Below, piece after piece: positions 26,790 to 34,897 of a stretch of DNA of 64,000 bases (position 1 is the stretch's first letter; the number at the start of each line of letters is the position of its first letter). The notes under the pieces are model-generated. The model worked only from the letters and a program-made list of their open reading frames with translations. It ran no database searches and was not told where the DNA came from. The stretch comes from Acetobacter cerevisiae. GTDB lineage: Bacteria; Pseudomonadota; Alphaproteobacteria; Acetobacterales; Acetobacteraceae. The stretch covers positions 214,410 through 278,409 of the forward strand of contig NZ_LHZA01000157.1 of assembly GCF_001580535.1 (NCBI RefSeq), written 5' to 3'. A program made the translations under genes and the position numbers.

Positions 26790-27706
26790 GCGCCGCGCGC
26801 ATAACGCGCCTGATGCGTCTGGAGGCGCGGATTGCTCAGGCGTTGCTGAACCTGTTTTTACGGATGGGGCCTGCGCGGGCATCCAATTTCGCGGGACGGT
26901 TCTGTCGGTTCATCGGGCCACTTCTGCCGGTTTCCAAAATAGCAGACAAAAATCTGCAACTGGCCATGCCGGAGCTGAACGCCCCGGAGCGCACCCGGAT
27001 TGTGCGCGGCGTGTGGGAAAATCTGGGCCGCACGGTGGGCGAACTTCCACATTTATCTCGCTTGCAGGAAAATACCCCCAGCGGGCCGGGTTTTGAGGTT
27101 CAGGGGGCTGGGTATCTGGAAGAACAGGCCCGGCGCGGCGGCGCGGTTCTGTTTGTGTCCGGCCATATCGGCAACTGGGAAATGTTGCCGCCCGGCGTCG
27201 CCCGGCATGGTACGCCCTTTGCGTCCTTTTATCGGGCAGCAGGTAACCCCCTCATTGATGCCATGATCCGCAACTTGCGGGATACCGCTATGGCCCCCAC
27301 CCCCATGCCCCTTTTTGCCAAGGGCGCGCGCGGGGCGCGGGAGGCTCTGGCCTATGTCTCCAAAGGGGGCCGGCTGGGCATGCTGGTGGACCAGAAAATG
27401 AATGATGGTGTTGAAGCCACATTTTTTGGTCGCCCCGCCATGACAGCACCGGCACTGGCGGCCATGGCCTTGCGCTATCGCTGCGCGGTCATCCCCGGCT
27501 ATGTGGAGCGGCTTGGCCCGGCCCGTTTGCGGATTGTGGTCGAACCCCCGATGGAACTGCCGGATACGGGCGATAAGAAGCAGGACCTGAGCCTATTGGT
27601 GCAGGCAGTGAATGATCGGCTGGAAAGCTGGATCAGGCGAAAGCCGGAAAGTTGGCTCTGGCTGCATCGTCGCTGGCCGAAAGACCTCTACAAAAAGAAA
27701 AAATAA
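26786..27706 (+). CDS. LpxL/HtrB-like lipid A biosynthesis acyltransferase
   Basis: 306 residues of the LpxL/LpxM/HtrB family (late acyltransferases that add secondary acyl chains from acyl-ACP to lipid A). The HX4(D/E) catalytic motif is seen as SGHIGNWEMLP around residue 128, followed by FYRAAGNPLIDAMIR and LVDQKMNDGVEATFFGRPA. An N-terminal hydrophobic helix anchors it. The C-terminal WLWLHRRWPKD is characteristic. It overlaps lpxK by ATGA. Which acyl chain it adds cannot be told. Confidence 0.9.
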   Translation: MSAARITRLMRLEARIAQALLNLFLRMGPARASNFAGRFCRFIGPLLPVSKIADKNLQLAMPELNAPERTRIVRGVWENLGRTVGELPHLSRLQENTPSGPGFEVQGAGYLEEQARRGGAVLFVSGHIGNWEMLPPGVARHGTPFASFYRAAGNPLIDAMIRNLRDTAMAPTPMPLFAKGARGAREALAYVSKGGRLGMLVDQKMNDGVEATFFGRPAMTAPALAAMALRYRCAVIPGYVERLGPARLRIVVEPPMELPDTGDKKQDLSLLVQAVNDRLESWIRRKPESWLWLHRRWPKDLYKKKK

Positions 27707-27803
27707 ACCGATCTGGAGCAGGTGGTGTTTATTTCCTGCGTCGGACATGCTGCACATTCGGCGGGGAGAAAGGCGGTCGCTTCTGCACGGACTTCGGGCT
27801 ATG

Positions 27804-27820
27804 ATATTATTTTATAATAT
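27804..27820. repeat. AT-only inverted repeat in a gene gap
   Basis: ATATTAT-TTT-ATAATAT, perfect over 7 bp, 25 bases before the phosphatase start. It may be part of a promoter or an operator; no other sign of function. Confidence 0.3.
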
Positions 27821-27844
27821 TTCTTAATCTGGAGCCTGTTGCCC

Positions 27845-28642
27845 ATGTCTTCACCCAGCCCCGCCCTCGCCTATCGTCTTGAAGCTGCTCGGGCTGTGGT
27901 GCAGGACGCCGCGCGTCTTGCCATGTCCATGCGTCCCGCCCCCGGTGGCCCGGAAGGCAAGCAGAAGTCGGCGCAGGACTGGCTGACTGAAGCCGATGGT
28001 GCCGTGGAAAGCTTTATTGCCCAGCGGATGCAGGCTCTGTTCCCTGATGACGGCTTTCAGGGTGAAGAAGGCGGCGTTGCCCGCGCAGGCAGTCTGCGTT
28101 GGGTGGTGGACCCGATTGACGGCACATCCAACTATGCCCGCGGCCGGAACCGCTGGTGTGTGTCTCTTGGCCTTCTGGATGGGGATGAGCCGGTGGCCGG
28201 GGTGATCGAGGCGCCTGCTCTGGGCGAGGTTTACACGGCTCTGCGTGGTCAGGGCGCGTTCCTCAACGGCAAACGCATTCAGGCCTCGCCGGTCAAAGAC
28301 CCGGCCAGCGCCATGATTGAGATGGGCTGGAGCAACCGGGTCCCTAAGCCGGTATTTATGGAAAAAATCGACGCCATCATGGATTTGGGGGCTATGCCCC
28401 GCTCCGGTGGGTCGGGCGCACTGGCGCTGGCGGATGTCGCATGCGGGCGGCTGGATGGCTATATCGAAATTGTCATCAATCTGTGGGATGTGGCCGCGGC
28501 TCTTCCTCTGCTGGCAGAAGCCGGGGCCTGTGTCTCGCCTTTCCTGAAGGAAGGCGGCCTGACAGGGCCTGCGACAATTTTAGCGGCAAACCCGCATATT
28601 GCGCAGGCTCTGTCCTCTGCCGTAGGAATTTCTCTGGATTAA
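27845..28642 (+). CDS. Inositol monophosphatase family protein
   Basis: Mg-dependent phosphatase of the IMPase superfamily. The metal-binding motifs are GEEGG (about residue 76), WVVDPIDGTSNYARG (about residue 89) and WDVAAALPLLAEAG. 265 residues from ATG 27845 with GGAG 9 bases upstream. Substrates in the family range from inositol phosphate to 3'-phosphoadenosine 5'-phosphate and histidinol phosphate; here the neighbours give no firm answer. A second member of the superfamily (hisN) lies at 43.6 kb. A TTCG-tetraloop hairpin follows its stop. Confidence 0.87.
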   Translation: MSSPSPALAYRLEAARAVVQDAARLAMSMRPAPGGPEGKQKSAQDWLTEADGAVESFIAQRMQALFPDDGFQGEEGGVARAGSLRWVVDPIDGTSNYARGRNRWCVSLGLLDGDEPVAGVIEAPALGEVYTALRGQGAFLNGKRIQASPVKDPASAMIEMGWSNRVPKPVFMEKIDAIMDLGAMPRSGGSGALALADVACGRLDGYIEIVINLWDVAAALPLLAEAGACVSPFLKEGGLTGPATILAANPHIAQALSSAVGISLD

Positions 28643-28655
28643 AAGCGGTGGGGTC

Positions 28656-28669
28656 TGGCCTTCGGGCCA
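28656..28669 (+). terminator. Short TTCG-tetraloop hairpin after the IMPase-family gene
   Basis: TGGCC-TTCG-GGCCA, a stable tetraloop stem extended by weaker flanking pairs, 13 bases past the stop. There is no T-run, so termination is only possible. Confidence 0.35.
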
Positions 28670-28735
28670 TTCTGCCGCCACAAACGAGACGTAAGGCTAG
28701 GCCAGTAATTTAGGCCCATAATGGAGACCACCAGA

Positions 28736-29590
28736 ATGCGGTCAGTTTACCGTTTTTCCTCCTTTTCTCTTGCTCTGGGGATGGCAACCGCTCTGAGCTG
28801 TGCGCCGCTGCAGGCACGCGCGGCTGACAGTGGGCAGACGCTTGTCGATAAAGCTGCGCTGACGGTGCAGGACATTTTTGTGGGGGCTACGGCGCAAAGC
28901 ACCGTGGCCGTTAACCTGGGGAAGGCCCGCGCCGTCATGGTGTGTCCTTCCATTTTCCGTATGTCCATTGCCTTTGGTGGGGCTGGAGGCGGCTGTCTGC
29001 TGCTGGCCCGAGACGCTCGCGGATCATGGTCAGACCCGGCTTTCTATACGCTCAGCACGGCATCCTTTGGGATTCAGCTGGGTGTGCAGAATTCTCAGGC
29101 GATGTTCTTTGTCATGACGGACCGGGGACTACAGGCACTGCTGGATAGCCAGTTCCAGTTTGGGGCCAACGCCGGTGTGTCCTTTGCGACCCTCAGCAGC
29201 AATGCCGAGCGCGGCAATGCCGGGGCCAGAAATACGGACATTCTTGTTGCGCAGAAGTCTCAGGGTCTCTTCGCTGGCGCAGCTCTTGGTGGGACCAAAC
29301 TTACCGTCAACAGCGACGCCAATCGGGCCTATTACAGCCAGAGCGTTGGGCCTGAAGACATTGTTGTTTCCATGCGCGTGAACAACCCGGGTGCTGATCC
29401 GCTGCGGAGCGTGCTGACCCGCTACGGAAAAATGGCTCCGGCGACTACCACACCGACAAGCAAGACGGCGGGCGCAGTTCAGCATGCTGCGACAACCGGT
29501 GCCGATACGCTCGGGAGTGATGCTATCAGCACGACGGGATCTGGGAGTGTGGGGAGCATCCAGCATGAAAATCTGGCCCCGGTAAAGTAA
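28736..29590 (+). CDS. SYLF-domain (Ysc84-type) lipid-binding exported protein
   Basis: A signal peptide (about residues 1-28, ending QARAADS) is followed by a SYLF domain: AVMVCPSIFRMSIAFGG, then WSDPAFYTLSTASFGIQLG and MFFVMTDRGLQALLDS. Proteins of this family bind phosphoinositides or other lipids in eukaryotes; the bacterial role in the envelope is not known. The C-terminal 45 residues are low-complexity, rich in Thr, Ala and Gly. ATG 28736 has GGAG nine bases upstream; ATG 28721 is an alternative. A strong terminator follows. Confidence 0.85.
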   Translation: MRSVYRFSSFSLALGMATALSCAPLQARAADSGQTLVDKAALTVQDIFVGATAQSTVAVNLGKARAVMVCPSIFRMSIAFGGAGGGCLLLARDARGSWSDPAFYTLSTASFGIQLGVQNSQAMFFVMTDRGLQALLDSQFQFGANAGVSFATLSSNAERGNAGARNTDILVAQKSQGLFAGAALGGTKLTVNSDANRAYYSQSVGPEDIVVSMRVNNPGADPLRSVLTRYGKMAPATTTPTSKTAGAVQHAATTGADTLGSDAISTTGSGSVGSIQHENLAPVK

Positions 29591-29594
29591 TCAC

Positions 29595-29620
29595 AAGGCG
29601 CGGGTAAAACCGCGCCTTTA
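29595..29620. terminator. Bidirectional-type hairpin between SYLF gene and mltG
   Basis: Perfect 9-bp stem AAGGCGCGG / CCGCGCCTT with loop GTAAAA followed by TATAA on the plus strand. It lies 5 bases after the SYLF stop and 14 bases past the convergent mltG stop, so it can serve both. Confidence 0.7.
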
Positions 29621-29633
29621 TAACTCCATGCCT

Positions 29634-30629
29634 CTATTGCTGTGCTGTAGAGGTATGGTCCGCTTGTTTCTTCTGCCGAAAAATCTGCACATTTTTATTG
29701 TGCTCTGTCAGGCTGGCCGCAAAGCTATGGCCCCCCTGCCCGTTTGCCACAAAATACAGCATATTTCCTGTAGCCGGATGCGCTGCGGCTTCCAGAGAAG
29801 ATAAGCCCGGCGAGCAAATTGGCCCCGGAGGCAGGCCTGCGACCATATAGGTATTGTATGGGCTGCTGACCTGAAGATCCGTATGCGTCAACGCTCTGCC
29901 CAGAGGAGGTGTGCCATTGGTCAGGGCGTAAATTACGGTCGGGTCCGTTTGCAGCTTCATGCCCTGTTGCAGCCGGTTGATGAAGACGCGTGCCACAAGG
30001 GGGCGCTCGGCAGGAAGAGCAGTTTCCTTTTCCACCAGAGACGCCAAAGTCACCAAAGTCTGCTCATCGGGAATTTCCGCCACCGGCGTGCGTTTGTTCC
30101 AGACGGTCTGGACAGCTTTGCTCATGGTTGTTTGGGTGCGTTCCAGCAGTATTTTGCGGCTGGTATTGCGCAAATACCCGTAGGTTTCCGGCATGACGCT
30201 GCCTTCGGCGGGCAAAGGTGCGTCGTCTTCCAGAAAGGGAGCTGACTGAAGCAGCGCCTGAATCTGATGCGCTGTAAGGCCTTCCGGAATGGTCAGCTTG
30301 TGCAGAACCGGATGGGCGTGTCGGATGATATGTAATGCCTCCTGCATGGAGACAAAGGCCGGAAAACGCAATTCAGCCGCGTGAAGCTGTCCGTCTTTCC
30401 GCGTGAGTAGAACAGCGGTTAGACAGAGCCGTTCTGTCCAGTATCCGGACTGAAGAACGCCAGCCTGCTGCAATGTATGGATTGTGCTGAGATAGTCGCC
30501 ATGTGGGATGACAACGTCAGTTTCGTGAGCTAATGGCCCCGGATTTTTATAATCGAGCCATGCTTTAAAGGCTGTTCCCCCTGCCCCTATGAGGAGCAGA
30601 AGGAACAAAACCGATAATAACCTGCGCAT
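29634..30629 (-). CDS. mltG: Endolytic murein transglycosylase MltG (YceG family)
   Basis: 331 residues with one N-terminal membrane helix (residues about 5-24), then a LysM-like region and the YceG core. ATLTSLVEKET is seen here as TLASLVEKETA, which carries the catalytic Glu; LQTDPTVIYAL, SPYNTY and GLPPGPICSPGLSSLEAA are invariant family segments. The enzyme cleaves nascent glycan strands at the inner membrane. It follows fabF by 11 bases in the fatty acid operon, a common association in proteobacteria. Confidence 0.93.
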   Translation of the reverse strand: MRRLLSVLFLLLLIGAGGTAFKAWLDYKNPGPLAHETDVVIPHGDYLSTIHTLQQAGVLQSGYWTERLCLTAVLLTRKDGQLHAAELRFPAFVSMQEALHIIRHAHPVLHKLTIPEGLTAHQIQALLQSAPFLEDDAPLPAEGSVMPETYGYLRNTSRKILLERTQTTMSKAVQTVWNKRTPVAEIPDEQTLVTLASLVEKETALPAERPLVARVFINRLQQGMKLQTDPTVIYALTNGTPPLGRALTHTDLQVSSPYNTYMVAGLPPGPICSPGLSSLEAAAHPATGNMLYFVANGQGGHSFAASLTEHNKNVQIFRQKKQADHTSTAQQ

Positions 30630-30640
30630 ATCGTCCTTTA

Positions 30641-31966
30641 TCAGACGCGGCGGACAACCAGACTGGCGTTTGTGCCGCCAAAGCCGAAGCTGTTGGACAG
30701 AGCAACATTAATCTGCCTCTGCTGCGCCGTATGCGCGACCCGGTCAATTACGCTCTCGCGTGACGGGTTATCAAGGTTAAGCGTGGGAGGAGCCACGTTA
30801 TCACGCATCGCCAGGATGCAGAAGATGGCTTCAATCGCACCCGCCGCACCAAGCAGATGCCCGGTGGAGGATTTGGTAGAAGACATGGCCAGCGTACGGG
30901 CATCATCCCCGAACAGACGTTCGACCGCTTCAAGCTCAAGGTCATCCGCCATGGTGGAGGTGCCGTGTGCGTTGACGTAGCCAACATCAGCGGGTGTAAC
31001 GCCTGCACTCTTCAGAGCCGAGCGCATGGCGCGGAAAGCCCCATAATGCCCTTCTGATGGTGCCGTAATGTGATAGGCGTCCCCGGACATGCCATAGCCT
31101 ACGATTTCCGCGTAGATCTTGGCACCTCGGGCCTTGGCGTGTTCGTACTCTTCCAGCACAACCACACCCGAGCCTTCACCCATTACAAAACCGTCGCGGT
31201 CTTTATCCCACGGGCGGGAGGCTTTCTGCGGTGTTTCATTAAACCCGGTAGAAAGCGCTCTTGCTGAGCAGAACCCGGCAATGCCCAGCGGGCAGACCGT
31301 TGCTTCTGCACCACCTGCGACCATCACATCGGCATCGCCAAACATGATGAGCCGTGCGGCGTCACCAATGGCATGCACACCGGTTGCACAGGCTGTCACC
31401 ACAGAGTGGTTTGGCCCCTGGAACCCGTATTTGATGGACACATGTCCTGAGACAAGGTTGATGAGGGCTGATGGAATGAAGAAGGGAGAAAGACGCTTGG
31501 CGCGGCCTTCATGCACCGTGATGGAGGCGTCATAGATGGTCTGAAGGCCACCAATGCCTGAGCCAATCATCACGCCTGTGGCGCATTTATCTTCTTCAGT
31601 CTGAGGCTTCCAGCCGGAATCCTCCACAGCTTCAGTCGCTGCGACCAGTCCCATGTGAATGAAACGGTCCATCTTGCGCTGGTCTTTGACCGAGATCCAG
31701 TCAGAAAGCGTCAGCTTTCCTTCAGAAGTCGGTCCTTCCGGCACCTGTCCGGCAACCTGCGCCGGCAGATCGCTGGGGTCAAAATGCGTGATTCTTTCAA
31801 TCCCGCTTTCCCCTGCGATCAGACGTGACCATACGTTTTCGACACCGAGGCCCAGAGGACCCACCATGCCCATACCGGTGACGACGACGCGTCTCCGGCC
31901 CGAATTTGCTCCGGCCGACTGCAACAAACCAGCCCGCTCCCCGCTTGAATCTGTCTGGCCCCTCAA
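30641..31966 (-). CDS. fabF: Beta-ketoacyl-ACP synthase II FabF
   Basis: Condenses malonyl-ACP with acyl-ACP. The catalytic triad is visible: Cys in VVTACATGVHAIGDA, His in NAHGTSTMADDLELEA, and His in SSTKSSTGHLLGAAG. The family normally begins at RRVVVTGMG; here that lies 25 residues in, so the TTG at 31966 is probably too early. TTG codons at 31927/31924, 9-12 bases after GGGGAG, are better candidates. The upstream TTG also sits in a CCCTCA/TGAGGG hairpin. 441 residues as listed, about 427 with the later start. In order after acpP. Confidence 0.94.
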   Translation of the reverse strand: MRGQTDSSGERAGLLQSAGANSGRRRVVVTGMGMVGPLGLGVENVWSRLIAGESGIERITHFDPSDLPAQVAGQVPEGPTSEGKLTLSDWISVKDQRKMDRFIHMGLVAATEAVEDSGWKPQTEEDKCATGVMIGSGIGGLQTIYDASITVHEGRAKRLSPFFIPSALINLVSGHVSIKYGFQGPNHSVVTACATGVHAIGDAARLIMFGDADVMVAGGAEATVCPLGIAGFCSARALSTGFNETPQKASRPWDKDRDGFVMGEGSGVVVLEEYEHAKARGAKIYAEIVGYGMSGDAYHITAPSEGHYGAFRAMRSALKSAGVTPADVGYVNAHGTSTMADDLELEAVERLFGDDARTLAMSSTKSSTGHLLGAAGAIEAIFCILAMRDNVAPPTLNLDNPSRESVIDRVAHTAQQRQINVALSNSFGFGGTNASLVVRRV

Positions 31967-32012
31967 GGAGTGAGGGACCTTATATTAGTCTGCAAAAAGA
32001 AGACGGCCTAAA

Positions 32013-32252
32013 TTAGGCAGCTTTCTGCTTCTCGATGTAGTCAATCGCGTCTTTAACCGTGGCGATCTTCTCAGCAGCGTCTTCCGGAATCTCGACGTTG
32101 AAAGCTTCTTCGAAAGCCATCACGAGTTCAACGGTATCAAGGCTGTCTGCGCCCAGGTCGTCGATGAACGACGCTTCCGGCGTGACCTTGCTTTCCTCGA
32201 CGCCGAGATGCTCGACCACAATTTTCTTAACCTTGTCAGCGATTTCGCTCAT
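32013..32252 (-). CDS. acpP: Acyl carrier protein AcpP
   Basis: 79-residue acidic carrier of growing acyl chains. The phosphopantetheine attachment serine is in [16 protein letters not shown] (Ser37). It sits between fabG and fabF, the usual place. It supplies acyl groups for the lipid A enzymes encoded at 24-27 kb. Confidence 0.97.
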   Translation of the reverse strand: MSEIADKVKKIVVEHLGVEESKVTPEASFIDDLGADSLDTVELVMAFEEAFNVEIPEDAAEKIATVKDAIDYIEKQKAA

Positions 32253-32396
32253 CTGTCTCTGCTTCCTATGTGCCCTGGAAAAGCGGGCAAGTTATCTAGG
32301 CGCTTAAGTCTGCCAGTTTGCCTGTTGCAGGTAAGGCTGAGCATGTCGCTCTTTCCTCTCCCACGCAACAGGGTTGCGGGCGCTTAGCACGTTTTT

Positions 32397-32420
32397 CCGG
32401 TTCACGCCAACATGAACCGG
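32397..32420. repeat. Perfect 8-bp stem in the fabG-acpP gap
   Basis: CCGGTTCA / TGAACCGG with an 8-base loop, in the 273-base gap between fabG and acpP. A second inverted pair (TTCCGGA near 32430 and TCCGGAA near 32476) lies beside it. There is no T-run in the operon direction. It may set the uneven expression of acpP relative to fabG, or be an acpP promoter element; the function is not shown. Confidence 0.35.
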
Positions 32421-32525
32421 TTAACTGTGTTCCGGACAGGTGCATCCAGACCATTTACGGAGCCTGTCTGCCACATCCGGAAACAATTTGCACGACCTGT
32501 TGAAGCAATAGCTTCCCGGACGTGT

Positions 32526-33269
32526 TTATACCATAGCCATACCGCCATTAACATGCAGTGTGGAGCCTGTAACCCACCCGGCTTCTTCCGAGCACAGATA
32601 CAGCACAGCAGAGGCCACATCTTCCGGTTTGCCAAGGCGGCCCAGCGGGATGGCGCTGGTCAGTTTTTCTTTCTGCGCGTCAGGCAGCACATCAGTCATC
32701 GGGGTGACAATAAAGCCCGGTGCCACAACATTGACTGTGACACCGCGAGAACCCGCTTCCTGTGCCAGAGATTTGCTCATGCCCACCATCCCCGCTTTGG
32801 CTGCGGAATAGTTAGCCTGCCCGGCATTGCCGGTTGTGCCGACGACGGAAGCAATATTCACAATGCGGCCGGCACGGCGACGCAGCATGCCTTTCAGGGC
32901 GGCGCGGCACAGGCGGAACGGGGAAGAGAGGTCCACATTCAGAACCTGATCCCAGTCCTGATCTTTCATGCGCAGGGCGAGCGTATCACGCGTCAGGCCA
33001 GCATTGTTGATCAGAATATCCAGTGGGGCTCCGGCAACGTCTTCGGCCTTGCCGACCAGCGCATCAGCTTCAGCTGCTTCGGACAGGTTGGCCGTGACAT
33101 AAAATGCCCGTTCGCCGCCCAGCTCCTTGACCTGCTCCTGCAGCACGGCTTCCCGCGTGCCGGACAAGATGACTGTAGCCCCCTGAGCATGCAGGGTAGC
33201 GGCAATCGCCCGCCCGATGCCACCGGAAGCACCCGTGACCAGAGCAGTTTTTCCATCAAGCCTGAACAT
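32526..33269 (-). CDS. fabG: 3-oxoacyl-ACP reductase FabG
   Basis: NADPH-dependent SDR reductase of fatty acid elongation. TGASGGIGRAIA is at residues 14-25, NNAGLTRDTLALRMK is the FabG-specific segment, and the catalytic Ser/Tyr/Lys are in NIASVVGTTGNAGQANYSAAKAG. 247 residues. It starts 21 bases after the fabD stop. Confidence 0.96.
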   Translation of the reverse strand: MFRLDGKTALVTGASGGIGRAIAATLHAQGATVILSGTREAVLQEQVKELGGERAFYVTANLSEAAEADALVGKAEDVAGAPLDILINNAGLTRDTLALRMKDQDWDQVLNVDLSSPFRLCRAALKGMLRRRAGRIVNIASVVGTTGNAGQANYSAAKAGMVGMSKSLAQEAGSRGVTVNVVAPGFIVTPMTDVLPDAQKEKLTSAIPLGRLGKPEDVASAVLYLCSEEAGWVTGSTLHVNGGMAMV

Positions 33270-33289
33270 AGTCTTTTATTCCGTTGTTT

Positions 33290-34234
33290 TTAAAAAGATT
33301 TCAGGAGAGTTTCGATATCTGCTGGTGTGCCAACAGAGCTAGTGGAAACTTCGGGATCAATGCGACGAACGAGGCCTGACAGCACTTTGCCTGCACCGAT
33401 TTCCACAAACGTATCGACACCCATGCTCGTCATGGCTTCCACGCTTTCGCGCCAGCGGACACGGCCTGTCACCTGTTTTGTCAGGGCCTGACGAATCGCA
33501 TCCGGGTCGCTCACCTTCTCAGCGGTTACGTTGGCAATAACCGGCACGATCGGAGACGCGATGTCTGCGTTGGCCAGCGCTTCGGCCATCACATCTTCTG
33601 CCGGGCGCATCAGTGAGGAATGGAACGGAGCAGACACCGGCAGTTTGACGGCGCGCTTGATCTTCATTTCCTTGGCGAGCGCAATGGCGTTGTCAATTGC
33701 TGCCATGGTACCGGAAATAACAATCTGGCCACCACCGTTATCGTTGGCGATTTCCAGAACACCGCCCTGTGCGGCTTTTTCACAGATTTCCTGCGTCTGA
33801 GCGAGCGTTGCGCCAATCAGAGCGGCCATGCTGCCCTCACCTGCCGGCACAGCTTTCTGCATGGCCAGACCGCGTGTGCGCAGTAAACGAGCAGCTTCTG
33901 TTACACCAAAGGCACGGCCTGCGGCCAGAGCGGCATATTCCCCAAGGGAATGCCCGGCCAGCAGTGTCACTTTCCCGGCCAGATCCAGACCGCCCTGCTC
34001 TTCCAGAACGCACAGCACAGCCATGGAAACAGCCATCAGAGCCGGTTGCGCATTTTCCGTGCTGGTCAGAGCCTCCATCGGCCCTTCAAAAATGGTTTTG
34101 GAGAGCTTTTCGCCCAGTGCTTCGTCGACTTCTTCAAACACGGCGCGTGCTGAAGGAAAGGCAGCGGCGAGGTCAGCCCCCATGCCAACGGACTGGCTAC
34201 CCTGCCCCGGAAAAATAAAAGCGTAAACAGCCAT
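33290..34234 (-). CDS. fabD: Malonyl-CoA:ACP transacylase FabD
   Basis: Loads malonyl groups onto ACP. The nucleophile elbow GHSLGEYAAL is near residue 95 and the partner His in PVSAPFHSSLM near residue 203. FPGQGSQSVGMG opens the protein. 314 residues. First gene of the fab cluster on this strand. Confidence 0.96.
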   Translation of the reverse strand: MAVYAFIFPGQGSQSVGMGADLAAAFPSARAVFEEVDEALGEKLSKTIFEGPMEALTSTENAQPALMAVSMAVLCVLEEQGGLDLAGKVTLLAGHSLGEYAALAAGRAFGVTEAARLLRTRGLAMQKAVPAGEGSMAALIGATLAQTQEICEKAAQGGVLEIANDNGGGQIVISGTMAAIDNAIALAKEMKIKRAVKLPVSAPFHSSLMRPAEDVMAEALANADIASPIVPVIANVTAEKVSDPDAIRQALTKQVTGRVRWRESVEAMTSMGVDTFVEIGAGKVLSGLVRRIDPEVSTSSVGTPADIETLLKSF

Positions 34235-34345
34235 AATACCTACTGTTTCAAGAGGTTCTTCAAGCCTGTCAGGCTGAAATCAGATCAAACGCAGTTCATG
34301 GAGTGCTGTTTGAAAGGAGAGGCATGAAAGATACGCTGCCCGTGC

Positions 34346-34897
34346 TCAGCGCACAATACGCCAGCACAAGACCAGAAAAGCATCCCACAGGCTGGCAAGA
34401 ACTTCATGCCCGATGCGCAGGCCAGTTCGAAACACGCTCTTCCGCCCGGTTGCCGGGAATGGAAACGGCACGGCCTGCACGGACCATCCAGCCAGACGCA
34501 TCAGCAAAAGGCAGCGCGGCATGTGGTATGTGCTTGTGGCCAATGCGAGAGTTTGATCTGCAAGGCCCTGTTTTTTCAGGATTTTTGTGCAGTTTACAAC
34601 GGAGTCAAATGTATCCGTCGCAGCATGGTCTTCAAGGATAGCCTCAGGGGAAGCGCCGGCCTCCAGAAGCAATCTGCGCATGACGGTCGCTTCCGTCAAA
34701 CCCTTGCGGGGCACGCCACCGGTTACAAGGTAGAGCGGCGCGTTCTGCTTCACTCCAAACTGCACAGCGGCCAGCACCCTATGCTGTAAGGCTGGCGATG
34801 GCGTGCCGTCAGCCCGGAGTGCCGCTCCGAAAATGAGAATTGGCGTCACCGCCTGCCTATGGGTCTTGCTTGCCGATGTTTCAGGCGTACGCATCAT
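34346..34897 (-). CDS. YdcF-like (DUF218) protein
   Basis: 183 residues of the YdcF/SanA/ElyC superfamily: ILIFGAALRADGTPSPALQHRV near the start, VTGGVPRKGLTEATVMRRLLLEAG, and ATSTYHMPRCLLLMRLAGW. No N-terminal membrane helix, unlike ElyC. Role unknown; some relatives act on envelope polysaccharide carriers. Its ATG overlaps the stop of the upstream methyltransferase (ATGA), so it is cotranslated with it. Confidence 0.85.
   Translation of the reverse strand: MMRTPETSASKTHRQAVTPILIFGAALRADGTPSPALQHRVLAAVQFGVKQNAPLYLVTGGVPRKGLTEATVMRRLLLEAGASPEAILEDHAATDTFDSVVNCTKILKKQGLADQTLALATSTYHMPRCLLLMRLAGWSVQAVPFPFPATGRKSVFRTGLRIGHEVLASLWDAFLVLCWRIVR

Noticed and set aside
27839..28642. Naming the IMPase-family gene cysQ (PAP phosphatase)
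   Set aside because: The sulfur operon is 4 kb away and the motifs are common to the whole superfamily; the neighbours are lipid genes.
32397..32420. CCGGTTCA hairpin as a terminator of fabG
   Set aside because: Neither strand has a T-run after it and acpP downstream needs to be expressed; kept only as a repeat.
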